Assembly: GCA_007570785.1 (NCBI GenBank)
Contig: ML662442.1
Coordinates: forward strand, 33,775,909-33,839,908
Source of the DNA: Antilocapra americana
Taxonomy: Eukaryota > Chordata > Mammalia > Artiodactyla > Antilocapridae
Direction: 5' to 3'
Length of the DNA: 64,000 nt
The notes below the pieces were generated by a model. That model did no database searches. It had not been told where the DNA came from and saw only the letters and a list, made by a program, of their open reading frames with translations. The translations under genes and the position numbers were made by a program. Positions 10,506 to 23,720 of the stretch are shown here, in pieces (the first letter of the stretch is position 1; each line of letters starts with the position of its first letter).

Positions 10506-13500
10506 ACTCATTTGTCTTATGCGCCCCTTGCTGGCTCCCAAAGTCAAAGCTGTTTATGTACCCACAAGAGCACTTGGGAAGATGTCCTTCTCCATTGAGT
10601 TTCTGTACCCTTGTGACAATGGAGTTATGAAGTGAGGTTGACTGTATTTTTCAAAAAATCTCCACCATCCAGAAATATAGTATAAAAGCCACTTCAAAGA
10701 GCACTAGTGCTTCTCTGCTACAACTTTTAACAATTAAAAAGTTTCTTCTGGTGCTTGGAGGCAGACAAGAAACATTTTAACCCAAAATCAAAGCGTAGAA
10801 GAATCACAATTTTATTTGAACCCAGTCAGACCAATAGAGAAATTAAATAAGATTAGAAAACTTGTGTAGCCTCTATACTGAAAGCTGCCAAAGCTTCAAA
10901 AAATAAATACCAACTCTCAGAACTCCCTCTTTGAGGTAAAACTACATCAGCCTGCTCAAAAATGATCAAATTACATAGTGTTGCTATTACTAACATAAAC
11001 ATATGGCTCCGATTTCCATCCAGAGAAGTTCATGCTAAATTGGGTGCTTGCTAACATCAGATACCCTGTATTATGCTTAAATATAATGCAGAAAACCTTG
11101 GAAAGAGGTATCAACCAAAAAAAAAAAAAAGAGAGAGAGAGAGATGGGTTTTTCACAATCATGGTTGTTTATCCAGTGGAAGATATTTGAAGGAGTTTAG
11201 TTCACATTGACAGTGCCTAGTAAATTACAATGGATTCCTTTATGATTGTACTAAGTGTTGATTTGCTCCGTGAATAGTTCATCCTATCCAGTAATTTGAT
11301 GGTGAACTTTTTTAAACAAATAGCCCTTTCCCCTCCAGGGCTGATATATATTGCTTCTCAAGCTACAGCCCTGGTAAGCATCTCTGCTGTTTCAGTTAGT
11401 AGTGACATTGTTTTCTCAACGCGGAATAGGCAGGACACCAGCACACTGACAGGCCAGCTTCTCACTCACTGTGCGGTGGCTCCGAAAAGAGGGTCTGGGG
11501 CTGAATGTCAGTCGCTCCCCTTTAAGGGGTGAATGAAATCAGATATAAGGAACATGGCAGCAGATTTCCCTGTGCCTCAGCTCCCAGCTAACCATCAGAA
11601 GAAACTGTGTTAATATCACACTCAAGAACATAATCACACATTATTATTAACTTTATTTTAACTCTTCCCAGAGCACTATATAGCTCATACAATTTTATAC
11701 CGGTATGTCAAAGTATGCCCCACTGGAACACTGATATTCCAAAAACTCAGCCTGGGTGTTCCACCAGTAAAATCGAAAAATGGCAGTCTTTTCCTGAACT
11801 CACAGAAATTTTTTAAAGTAATGAAGAGAAATTTTTCAGTGATAATCTTTTATGGTGTAAATTTGTCCTCAACCTTGCTGCTGCTACCAACAGTATATAT
11901 CAGAGTTTATTATAAGATTCTATTTGACTTTTGCTGACTTTTATAATTTGTTACGTTTAGCTCAGGAAGCAAGTATTTCTTCATCACACACAGGAAAAAA
12001 AGGGCTGCAATTTCCAGTCGTTAAATAACTGAGAATTGTTTTAAACCTGGGAGCCTCCTCACAGAGATCTAAAACAGGAGACTTGGCCTAGAAGGATGTT
12101 TTTAGAGGCGGGTTTCATTTCAGTAAAAAAAAAAAAAACGAAAAAGAGAAACAGCCAGAACCACTGCTGATTGAACCAGATAGAAATAAAAATCCTATGA
12201 CTTAAGAGCACGTTTCCACTGGAGGCTTCAAACCTCCATGTTTAAGAAAATGTTTCCTGTTGTCATCAAACTAGCAACCAACCTCTCGGGACATCTACAG
12301 CTCATTACAATAGATCCACTAGGATTCTCTTTAATAAGTTATTCCTTTTATATTATGAAAACTTTGCATTTCTTCTGGAGGCTTGGTGACACCATACAGT
12401 TTTATAAAACAATTCAAGCTGCAAAGAGAAAAAAAATTGTTTAAACAATAGTGAAGTCTCTGCTGGATTATAAAGTTAAAACTCCATCATTTTGGAAGCC
12501 AGGGAATTCCAATTATAATTGTACAAATGGGAACAAGAGTCCCAAGGGAGTGAGAGAGACCAGAGAACAGAAAAAGAGACATGCAAACCCTTAGCCAGAC
12601 ATCAAATTCCTGAAAATCATCTTACAAAACCCCCCAGCTGATGAAGGCACTGTTTTTTTTCTACTCAGTTCATTGTAGTATAGAAAAAGAATCTAAGACA
12701 TTGGAGTCTTTAGCTAATCTGCGATAAAACAAAAGCATGTAAACCCATCATAATCCCCTCTGATCTTAGATTTGGTACCTTTTATGGTGATGGATCAGTT
12801 TGCCAGAATGCTAAAGCACTGCTCAGGGTCCCGGCCTTGGAATGAGGGCCCTCCTGGAGGACAAGCTCCAGGACCAGAGGAGGACTCCTGGGATACCGCT
12901 AAGGGAAGGGAAGAACCAAGGACAGGTATAGCCCAAGTTCCAACCCTACCAGGAAGATGGTGCTCTGTCCAGTTAGCAGCCTACTAAATTGGACTGCTTT
13001 CATAAGCCTAATTTGAGAATTTTCCAGGCATGGAGAATTTCAAATGATCATAGTGTCTTCCTGCTGAAGTCTTTTGTACTCTTTTTGCACACTCAGCAGC
13101 CATTTTCTACTTAGGAGAACAGACTACAGTCTTAAGCAAAAAAAGAAAACTTTGCAGAGAACATTCTCCCTAAAAATAACTAAATACAGCAGAAATCTTA
13201 GCAATTTGGGCTAGCAAGGTGAAAATATAGAATAATTTAAAGCAAATTCATGGCACTTCCCCCAAGTGCCAAACTATACTAACAATGCATTGATAAATAA
13301 ATATATAATTGCACTTGATTTGCAAATAAAAACCTCTTAATTAGCATATTTTTTTCCCTAACTTGGTGTTACTTCCAAGTATTTCAAAAGTCTGTCCTCT
13401 TAAGTACTGTAGGCTACTCAGGCCTCCTAGCCTCTGTTTATCACTTTTTATAACAAGCCTTTCTTTTACAGCTAGTGCGAGGATGAAATTTACACCAAAA

Positions 13501-15419
13501 AAAAAGAAAAAAAATCATTTGTTACGGTCCTAATAAATGACGCCTTATGACACATCTTACAAAAACGATTTCCTTATGTTTTATTCTTTTAAAGATTTCT
13601 TTCCAATTACATTTTTTCATGGCTTTAAGGAAGAAGAGTGTTATTTCATGATGATTAGAAGTGGATTGGGGCAGAGAAAAGGCAGAACTGAACTGAGAGC
13701 AATATGCATTTGCCATAGAAAGCACTTAATTGGTATTCCAAGAACAAGTGTCTGTTATTTAAAGGCAGCTCAGTCGGAAAGCAATAGCCTTTCAATCATA
13801 TCAAGGAGGCAGCCGCATGCTTGGTACTTTATCAGGCTAGTTCCATCACTTCTGAATTTGCAAACCATATGAGTCTACCAGGTCTCGGAGAGCTGCTGGT
13901 GAAAGAGTTAACTGTTTCTAAACATACATGTCATCCCCCTTTAAAAACAGTCTACCAAGAAGGTGAGTCACTCCCAGAAGATTGGTAACATCATTTCAAA
14001 GAGCTAGCTCACCTTCAGCCCTTCTAAATGCACACAACTTCGCTTTGCATTACCTTTTCTTTAATGGCACCAGGGAACAATCTTTAAGACCAACTAACAA
14101 AACTATCTGTTTCTTTGGTAAGGCCATGTTGATGGCATCCTTCACCTCTGGCTCATTTTTTCCAGGACTGAGGCAAAGGTGTTCTTTCAAAGACAGGTCT
14201 CCCTGGATATGCTGACCATGGAAGAGTCATACTCTTTCCCTGCCACCGAGCTCTGGCTCTCGGTTCATCCATCCATCAGGAGATGGAGGAAGGAGAAGAC
14301 AATGGAACACAACATTCTCTGGCAAGTAAGATACCATTGCGTTTTCAGAAGTGTTTAGGAAATGTCTTTGTTTCATTGAAAACAAAGGTAATATAAGCTA
14401 AATGTAAGTGAAACAGGCAAGTCAATTCATCCGTTTGGGTTTGAGCTTTCTATTAAATAAAACAGGAGCGTCAGATTAGGGGGTGGTTAAGCTCTTTGAG
14501 GATAACATTGTACCATCAGATGAAAATGATTATTGGAACAGGGTGTTTGCCGGTGAATGAAACAGCTGAGGGCATGAAGGTGGAAAAGGAAAGAAGGGGT
14601 TAGGCTCAATGGGCTCAGTTGTTTCTATGGGTAGGATCTCTTCCAAAAGTTCTATGTCTATGATTTGTTTCTAAGGGATAGTCTTCACCACAGTTCTCTA
14701 GCAACTGAATTTGCTTTCGATTCAACCTTGTTCTTGGTTTTGGCTTGCTTTTTACCTGTCAACTCATGCATTAATTAACTTCTGTTACCTAACAGACCAC
14801 CTCCAAAACATCCTAATTAACTCACAATTCTATTGCTTATCTGGGCAGTCCTGGTCTAATCCAGCTTATCTCCACACTGCTGGCCTTCCTCATGCACCTA
14901 TGGTTTCTGGCAACTCAGCTGGTGACTGGATGGTCTAAGGTGATTTCTCTTAAATGTTGGTGGCTTGTGCTGTTGATTGATTGGTGCTACTTGCCACTGC
15001 TAGCTATTGGCTTGATGACAGTGGTGCCTGGATCACTTGTGTCTCATCACTCAATAGATTCACTTGGACATCTTCATGATAGTCAAAGAGCTATTTTAAT
15101 AATACCAAGGGAGGGTAGATCCCAGCGTGCAAGCATTTTTCAAGCATCTGTTTACATCCTGTTTGTTATTTCTCATCGGCCAAACCATATCACTTGGCCA
15201 AACCATGAGTCAGTGTGGGAGGGGATGCCACAAGTGTGGCTGTAGGAAAGGAGATGATTGTGGCCATTTCTGCAAGTACAGAACATACCTCTCAACCATG
15301 ATCCTGCCATGATGAAAATTACAGCAACTATAGTAACAGTTCCCTAGACAAATCTATCTTTCTCCACTCCTAAAGAAACACAATGATCATAAGAAGGATG
15401 GCAATCAGAATAATACTCT
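10506..15419. other. Intergenic single-copy sequence downstream of HS3ST5
   Basis: About 4.9 kb that is notably poor in ruminant retroposons compared with the rest of the window. It holds short A-runs near 11119, 12125 and 13496. A weakly repeat-like block at about 14780-15300 starts 'acctaacagaccacctccaaaa', resembling an old mammalian interspersed repeat that I cannot name safely. No exon-like frame with recognisable protein content. Confidence 0.45.
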
Positions 15420-15915
15420 CCTTCCAAAGATATATATTAATACATCCTCATCTCAGGAATCTTTGAAAATGTTACCTTATATGGCACAAGGGATTTCAGA
15501 GATGTAATGAAGTAAAGGACTTCAAGATGGGGAGAGTTTCCTGGATTATCTGGATGGGCCCAGTGTAACCACGGGGTCCTTAAAGGTAGAAGAGAGAGAG
15601 AAGAGGACAGTCGGAGAAATGGTGATAATGGAAGAAATTAAAAATTGGGGGGACCTTCAGAGAGACCTGCACTGCTGGCCTTGAAGATGGAGGGAGGCAG
15701 CCACAAGCCAAGGGGTATAGGCAGCTTGAAGAAGTTGGAAAAGGCAAGGAAGCACTTTCCCACGGAGCCTCCAGGGGAGACATAGCCATGGCAACATCTT
15801 AATTTTAGCCCAGGGAAACTTATGCTGGAGATATGACAGAAATGTGAGAGAATGTGTTTTTGTTGTTTTAAGCCATTAGGTTTGTGGTAAGTTGTTATAG
15901 TAGCCTTAGAAAATG
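15420..15915 (-). mobile_element. MLT1-like (ERVL-MaLR) LTR, antisense, degenerate
   Basis: Several blocks match the reverse complement of MLT1-type LTRs in the right order: 'aaaatgttaccttatatggc' (15468), 'gatggggagagtttcctgga' (15526), 'aagttggaaaaggcaagga' (15733), and 'tgttttaagccattaggttt' (15863) near the reversed LTR start. It is a heavily mutated solo LTR with no coding capacity. Confidence 0.7.
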
Positions 15916-16384
15916 AATGCAGGAAATCAGGGGAAACAGAGTGCTCACCAAATGCTCACCCTCCAGCATCACAGGGTCAATAGCCAACAGTCACCAAGGG
16001 CATTTCATCCAAGCAGAGCAAGCAGAAGTTCTGAAGCATAGGACCCCTGAAAATTACCAAAAGTGAATGTAGGCAGGGGGCCCCTCAAGGAGACAATTCC
16101 ATGGTCGTAGAAACACAGAGCAAGTCTCATTTCTTCTGAGACACCTCCACTGAAGCCCATCAGGTAAGAAACAATTTAATGGTAAATTGCAGATAAGTTT
16201 ACAGCAAGGTCTAGATTATGTGACATTTAAAACTATCTTTGACATTACGGTGTTCACACTGGAAAGAGAAAATGTTTTGGTCTTCTTACAAGTGCATAAA
16301 ATCTAGCCTGGATCTAGAATATCTGAAGTTTCCAAAGATTAGAGCCAGGAGCCTTCTTTCCTTTTCTTTACTTTCTTAGTTGCA
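15916..16384. other. Single-copy spacer, nothing recognised
   Basis: No recognised repeat or gene. Confidence 0.4.
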
Positions 16385-16537
16385 GCACATTCCTGCTGCA
16401 TGCAGGCTCAGTGATTGAGGCTCACAGGCTTAGTTGCCCCATGGCTTGTGGAATCTTAGTTCCCTGACCAGGGATTGAAGCCAAGTCCCCAGCATTGGAA
16501 GGCAGATTCTTAACCGCTGGACCACCAAGGAAGTCCC
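16385..16537 (-). mobile_element. CHR-type SINE, antisense
   Basis: Ends with 'ggaccaccaaggaagtccc', the reversed SINE head, and contains 'ccctgaccagggattgaa' and 'cttagttgccccatggct', typical of the longer tRNA-Glu SINE form. The copy is diverged, and I could not find a convincing target-site duplication. Confidence 0.8.
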
Positions 16538-19500
16538 AGGGAGGCTCATTTTAGACTGGTCCCAAGATCTCCTCCAAACCTTGAAAATTCTCTTGTGGGT
16601 AAAGCAAAGACCTGAGATTCTTTCTCCTGACCTTAATAAAATTCAGAGGCATTTATTGATCACCTAATATGTTCCTAGCTTCTGAAAGATCTATCAATTA
16701 CTAAAGGTCACTAGGAAAGCCAGTTAGAGGTGTGACTAGAATACAACCCTCCAGAGTTCCAGCCCAGGGCAACTTGTCAAGAAAAGTCTCTAAATGGTTC
16801 TATTTATTAATTATGTCTGCCTACTTCCTAAAAAGATTTGTGGTAGCAATTTTCTAATTAAAATTTGTTTCTAATCTCTTTTTAATCTTGTCTTTTTGGC
16901 TGCATTTCAACCCCCTTGTACTTAATCAACTTTGAATAGTAACGTGTATTGAGTCTATATAAAAATATTAATTAGCTTTAAAATTAAAATATACATACAT
17001 TTATTACACATGTAATGTGTATGGACATATTTGTATTTGTAAACCTGTTGAAAGAGGCTAGCGATAACGGTTCATTATGGGGCTAATTAAAACCATTCTT
17101 TTGTTCTGTCAAATTTGCTGCCTTTAAAAAATTACATTTCAAAGGTATCACAGTCCAGTCAAAGTGAATACAGGTAAAGAAAAGAAGAATTCAGTACATT
17201 AATATTTCAAAAGCACATTAACCAATCTGAAAACAAATATTTTCATAAAAGAACACAGTTTGCCCAATTAAACTGTCGCTACATATAGTATAAGTTTCAG
17301 TGTCAAAAAAAAATATGTCTATTTATCTTGCTAACTCAGGGATATTGAAGGTGCTCACATGGGAAATATTATACATGACACCATTTTGTACTTGTACATG
17401 TGGACACCTGTGTGCACGTGCGTGCATGTATGTGGTCCTTGACAACTGTTTAACAGTGTCTCATCTTTATGTGATTATCACGTTACTTTTCAGCTTGATT
17501 ATCACAAGTCTTCCACCTTGGAATTGTGTCAGGTTTTTCTGAGAGCACAGTAAAAATTAATTAATATTAGTGATGAAAATAATTATATAGTAACATTATA
17601 TTACTAATGAAACAGTGATTCATTCAATCCACAAAAGTTACCTGAACACCTGTCATTGGATTCTGGGTTATTTTTCATTATTTTTAAACTTAAAGATAAA
17701 TTTAAGAACAATGTGTATACTTGGTATTATTATCTGCATCGATTGTGTTTGAGGTACTAATGTTAAATTGTTTGAAATTAATAAGTGCACACACCCAAGC
17801 TCCGAGAGTATGGAATTGTTAAGTCTCTCAGGAAACATCACTGAAGGTAAAGATTTTTTGAGGTGAAGGGCCAGCACCATCACGATAGAACACCCCAAGG
17901 CTTCATTTTACACTTGCAGCCACCTCATGGGAAAGATTGCAAAAGGACCAGCCAACCCACTGAGCGTTACCTGTGTTTATAGCCACAGACTGACCAGTCA
18001 CACAGACCCTTAATTTGGATGCAGTTTGTTGAAATCGGTCAAACTGGTTCCTATGTGATTGTCCTCAAAAAAGTTACTTAATCTTTCTAATTTCTCCTTC
18101 CAGACAATATCTTTGAAATATCTGGAGAAAGAACTTAACAGTTCTTGATGTGGAATTACTTCTTTTGGCTGGTTCACAGCCTCCATGGGCCCTAGCCCCT
18201 GCAACTTGTTCTCAGAGATTTCAGGAGTCCTTGAGAACTCCTTAGCTCCGCTCACACACAGCCAGCCAGCACCACAGGGCACTGTCAGGTGTGGCTGGCT
18301 GTCAGCACCACTGCTGATCCTGCTGGGCACTGTGGCTCCCCAGCTGGTACTGTTATCACCTCCATATCCCCAGAGACCTATGGTGGTGTATATATGGGTG
18401 TGGCCTGGAAGAGGCAGGGGGTCAAGAAGAATCCAGTCTCTCCTTACATTATACTCCCTTTTAAAAAGTACTAAAATCATCCTGTGGAGATATCAAAGAA
18501 ACATCCCCTTCCACTCTGTGTTCAGAATCTACTCTTTCCGTAAGGCCAGACTAGGGTGGAAGCCAGATCTGGGTAACAGATACTATGCTAAACTCAGAAT
18601 CTTGTGATAGGTGTTCAATAAACCTTTGTGGATTGAATGAATGAATGATTCTTTCGTTATGATGCTGGAGACTTTACCACTGGGTTAAGTGTGTCTGCCT
18701 GTCTCTTACTTCCCTTAGAATGAAATCTCTGCCAGGAAATTCTGAGGTCCTTTATTCAAAAAGACCTCTGGTGGCCAGCCCACCATACATCCAGACATGT
18801 TCCCCAGTAGTGGATGTAGGGCATAGTGCAGACTTTTACTGAGCTCCTGAATGCCCATTATATTTCTCATGCATTCTAAGATACAAATGCTAAGAACCAA
18901 GGGCTAGCTTGATACTCTGCAAAGACCTTGTCATGCCAGGAACCAGCATGACAGTTGAAATTACTTCTCTCTTTTGCACTTCATAATATCTGACGGTGAG
19001 GCAGCAAATGTCAACTTCTATTTATATGAGCCCTGGTCTCTCAATAACAAGGATCCTTACATTTTCTCTATTAAGCTGTTAAGTTTTACACAATTTAGCA
19101 TGAATTAAAATTTTGGATTTTTAAAAAAATGCTGGAAACCATAAACTAATTGCCACTTTCACCACAGTAAACCATGGTAGTAAAGGTGAACAGCTTAGTT
19201 CACTAGTGATATAGAAGTAGAGCTCCTTGTTGTCGTTTTTAATTGCACTTGACTCTGACCTCTTTTGCATGTTAACACATCTTAGCTTGAGAATGGGCAC
19301 ACAATACAGTGGACTCAAAGAAAAGCAGACTGCTCATGGGCCACCAAGACACTGGGAAAAAAAACAGGAATCTAGCATAGACAGTAACTCTCTAGTCATA
19401 GAGTAGGAGAAACTCCACTTTTATTTGCTTTGACACATTTAGGAAATAATTATTAGATATTAATTAAAGGATGATTAATGCTAATGCTAAAGGATGATGG

Positions 19501-21655
19501 CTCTGTATGTCCAAATGAAATAACCAGACCATGGTATGACCCACTTACTTCTACTCTAATAGTAGACATGTGTGCAAATTGAAATTGTCATTCTATGAGT
19601 CTAGTTGATTATTGTGTCCCACTTGATTGGTTATATCATGTAGACACAGGCATATCTTTTAGGAACACACACTGATGCATGAATGAATTTGGAAACTTCA
19701 GCAAGTGGAGAGGCAGCAGCTGTAAATACATGAAAAGGCTTGACCTGAATATCCACATGTCAATCGAGTTACACCTGTCAGGGCATGATGGGAGTATGGT
19801 TAACATCTAACCTCCAGGCTGCTTATTTCACCATCCACAGGTAAGTCTGGCAGAGACTCAAAAGAAATGTTTATGTCAATTCCTACCCCCTATATTACAG
19901 ATAAACAGCCCAGATGGGCAGTCATTAATTCTTTATTCTAAAATGTAGGTGTTGACGTTATCGTCTTAGTAAATGCAGTATCATTAAGAAAATGGTGTCT
20001 CTGTTTAACATTTCTTCTCATTGTAAGCAACTTTAGGACAAGTGTTGTTATCAACCCCTCCTGATCAGTTGAAGGTCCCAATAAATGATCAATTTTTTTT
20101 TCAAATGTAAAAAAAAGTAATGATTTATTTATTTAAATTTCAAGAATCTTGAACATTCATTGTTTGCTGCAAATAGCTTCTGACACACAGTTCCGCTCAG
20201 AGCCCACCGCATATGGATAATGGTGAATACATTCATCTAGTGGAGGGCTTGTCACGATGCGTGCAAGGGGGGCCGCTGGCTCCGAGCCTCACGCTGGTGA
20301 AGAGGTCACAGTTAGCCTGGTGACGTTACCTTCGAATGAGATGAGACTGCTGTTCCTCAAAAGCTCTGGCATATCTTATTTTTTGACATGTTTTGTCAAT
20401 ACCCCCAAAATCTCAGAAAATGGTGGTTGGTCCCTTGACCTAGGAGAGGCATCAGTCTCATACATTTGGACCTGAACTCATGCACAACACGATCAGCAGG
20501 ATGGATGGGGCGTCCCTTTAGTGTGTTCACTTTGCATGTCCTTGTCAAGTTGGTTGAGAAACAATACCAGAATCCACCAGTCTGCAGAAGAATGCACTTT
20601 CAAACAGGGCAAATGCTAGCAGGGAGAAAAAGTACAGGAACACTAATCCATATTCCCATGGAAATGCTCTGGTTTCAATATTCATTTTGAAAAAAATGTA
20701 GCTTCTCTAGTAAGTTCGTCACACTCCAAGAGGAATTAAGCCTGAAAGATAACAAAACTTCAAAAGCCAAATCGAAAAGACCAGACCTGAGGCTGTGAAG
20801 GGCATTCAGAAGAGAGAAGAGTTTTAACTCAGATTTCAAAGCATGTCCTCTCTCCTCTTTGAAAGTTTCTGACACTCTCAGAGTTGCTGAAGATTTTCCC
20901 ACCCGAGACATCTTTCATCAGAAAACCATGAAATAACAACAACAACAAAAATCTCTCCAGGTAGAAAAAGAGGAAAATGTGAATTCAAGTAAGTTGCTGC
21001 TCATTCTGCTTATTCTTGAGCCTAACAGGTCATCTCCAAGAAAGTTGCTTGGGTGTTACTCATCTCACTGCAAATTAGCAGGATGCACATTCTACCATGA
21101 GTGGGATGGAGGCCCCAAACCCGTGGCACCCAGCAGAAAGCGTGTGCCAAAAATGTGTCTCCATGACCTGTTTGCCAGGGATGGCCAAAAACCAGAAGGG
21201 AAAAAAATAGGCAATAGGAATAAAAGGTGTAAATCCGCATCTCAACACTTATATTCCTGCCTTTCTCATGCTACTTCCTTTACGCAGAATCCCCTGTGGT
21301 TCTGCATTTACCTGGCTAACCTTTGCTGACCCTTCAGGGCTCAATTTCAGGCCCAGTGGCAGGCGCAGAGACATGACAGTGCACGATGCAAGATGCCTGC
21401 CCTCTAGGAGCTGTGTGTCAGTCTCACAGGTGGGCATGATGAACAATGCACAGGGAGAGCAGTTGTCTTGAGATCACTGCTTGACACAAGGAATGAACCA
21501 GCACACAATACAGGATACCTACCCCCAAGGAGCCGAGGGCAGGTTGAGTACAGAGTGCATGATGCAAAGTGCCTGCCCAGAGGGGTTGAGTGCCAGGCTC
21601 AGTACTGGACCCAAGAAGCACAACAGTGCAGAATGAAATGCATTTATATCTAGAG
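16538..21655. other. Intergenic sequence, retroposon-poor
   Basis: About 5 kb with no ruminant LINE or SINE copy. An A+T-rich, homeobox-motif-rich block lies at 16790-17300. An L2-like 3' end sits at about 18605-18650 ('gtgttcaataaacctttg'). Imperfect internal repeats lie at 21376-21600. Frames such as 18010-18480 (minus, 156 codons) have no protein family features I recognise, and I do not call them genes. Confidence 0.45.
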
Positions 21656-22985
21656 TGAGCAAAATTTGGAAAACTCAGTATTGGCCACAGGACTAGAATG
21701 CCCAAGAATGTTCAAACTACTACACAACTGCACTCATCTCACATGTCAGCAAAGTAATGCTCAAAATTCTCCAAGCTAGGTTTCAACAGTATGTGAACTG
21801 AGAACTTCAAGTTGTTCAAGCTGCATTTAGGAAAAGCAGAGGAACCAGAGATCAAATTGCCAACATCTGTTGGATCATAGAAAAAGCAAGAGAATTCCAG
21901 AAAAACATTTACTTCTGCTTCATTGGGACTATGCTAAAGCCTTTGACTATATGGATCACAACAAACTGGAAAATTCTTAAAGAGATAGGAATACCAGACC
22001 ACCTTACCTGCTTCCTGAGAAATCTGTATGCAGGTCAAGAAGCAAGGGTTAGAACCAGACATGGAACAACAGACTGGATCCAAACCAGGAAAGGAGTAAG
22101 TCAAAGCTGTTTATTATCACCTTGATTATTTAACTTATATGCCGAGTACATCATGCAAAATGCTGGGCTGGATGAAGCACCAGCTGGAATCAAGATTGCA
22201 ACCTCAGATATGCCGATGACACCACCCTTATGGAAGAAAGTGAAGAGGAATTAAAGAGACTCTTAATGAAAGTGAAAGAGGAGAGTGAAAATGCTGGCTT
22301 AACACTCAACAGACAAAAAACTAAAATCCTGGCATCTGGTTCCATCACTTCATGGCAAATAGATGGGGAAACAATGGAAATAGCAAAAGACTTTATTTTC
22401 TTGGGTGCTAAAATCACTGCATGTGGTGACTGCAGCCATGAAATTAAAAGGTGCTTGCTCTTTGGAAGAAAAGCTATGACAAACCTAGACAGCATATTAA
22501 AAAGCAGAGACATTACTTAACCGACAAAGGTCTGTCTAGTCAAAGCTGCGGTGTTTCCAGTAGTCATGTATGGATGTGAGAGTTGGACCATAAAGAAAGC
22601 TGAGCACCGAAGAATTGATGCTTTTGAACTATGATGTGGGAGGAGACTCGAGAGTCCCTTGGACTGCAAGGAGATCAAACCAGTTAATCCTGAAGGAAAT
22701 TGGCCCTGAATATTCATTGGAAGGACTGATGCTGAAGCTGAAGCTACAACACTTTCGCCACCTGATGCAAAGAAATGATTCATTGGAAAAGACCCTGATG
22801 TTGGGAAAGATTGAAGGCAGGAGGAGAAGGGGATGACAGACGATGAGATGATTTGAAGGCATCACCAACTCAATGGACATGAATTTGAACAAGCTCTGGG
22901 AGTCGGTGATGGACAGGGGATCCTGATGTGCTGCAGCCCACGAGGTCACAAAGAGTCTAACATGACTTCACTTTCACTTTCACTT
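21656..22985 (+). mobile_element. BovB LINE, 5'-truncated, sense
   Basis: Starts inside the RT region ('agcaaaatttggaaaactca') and runs to the 3' end 'cacttcactttcacttt'-like tail. RT remnants are clear: an FIDYAKAFD-like motif is damaged near 21918-21960, a YADD box is intact near 22206-22220 (nucleotides 'agatatgccgatgacacc'), and the downstream 'EESEEELKRLLMKVKEESE' segment is readable. Compared with other copies, about 45 bases are missing near 21702. Stops and frameshifts throughout mean no functional protein. Confidence 0.92.
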
Positions 22986-22987
22986 TT

Positions 22988-23030
22988 GGAGAACTAAGAT
23001 CCCACATTCCTCATGGTATGGCCAAAAAAA
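22988..23030 (+). mobile_element. CHR-type SINE 3' remnant
   Basis: 'gagaactaagatcccacatt' followed by 'ggccaaaaaaagaaac' matches the 3' half of a tRNA-Glu SINE. It lies directly after the BovB tail, so the BovB may have inserted into an existing SINE. Confidence 0.6.
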
Positions 23031-23599
23031 GAAACTAACAGGAACAATAAGACTCATGTTTCACCAACACATTTTATGTGCCATGCATGATTTACATATT
23101 TACATACATTAAAGGGAAAGAAACAAATGTTTTTTGTTACCTACCAGTGGTGTAAATGTTTAAAAACCAACTCTTTTCAGGGGAGAAACAAAGCTCTGAT
23201 TTATATCGTTTGCCAATATCTGAGGTACAGATATTCCCACTATGGTTTCAAGTTATCACCATGTAGTTGCTGAATTCAGGGTTAAATGCACAGTGAGACA
23301 CCATCAAATAGGCTCAGAATATAAATAACAATAAAATGTAATGAACTGATTAGAAAGTGATGTTATGAGTATATATGTGTTACATTTGTTTTAAATATAA
23401 TTTATTTATATAAGTATATAGGGTTTTCAACAATGACTGTGTTGAACAACTGGCTCTCAGTATTTCTGATAATTTATCAGTCAGTCCTTGTTAGCTGATT
23501 AGGGCCAGCTGCAGCTTACTGCTGATTATGACGTACTGTCTACTAGAGGCCATGATTGTCACTGTGGTTCTATTGTTTCATTAATCCTCACTGTGACTT

Positions 23600-23720
23600 T
23601 CTGAAATAGGAATTGTTTTTCTGATGAATAAAAGGATCTCAGAAAGGTTAAATAACCTACCTGGGACCACACAGCTACTCTGGTTATGTGACCTTCACCC
23701 TCCAAATCCCCAAATTCTAT
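23600..23720 (-). repeat. MIR SINE, antisense, degenerate
   Basis: 'aaaggttaaataacctacct' and 'gaccacacagctactctgg' are the reversed MIR core in the expected order. Confidence 0.6.

Noticed and set aside
18010..18480. 156-codon minus-strand frame
   Set aside because: No recognised domain, no splice context, biased Pro/Gly/Ser composition, and an overlapping frame of similar length on the other strand. Looks like chance in a G+C-richer stretch.
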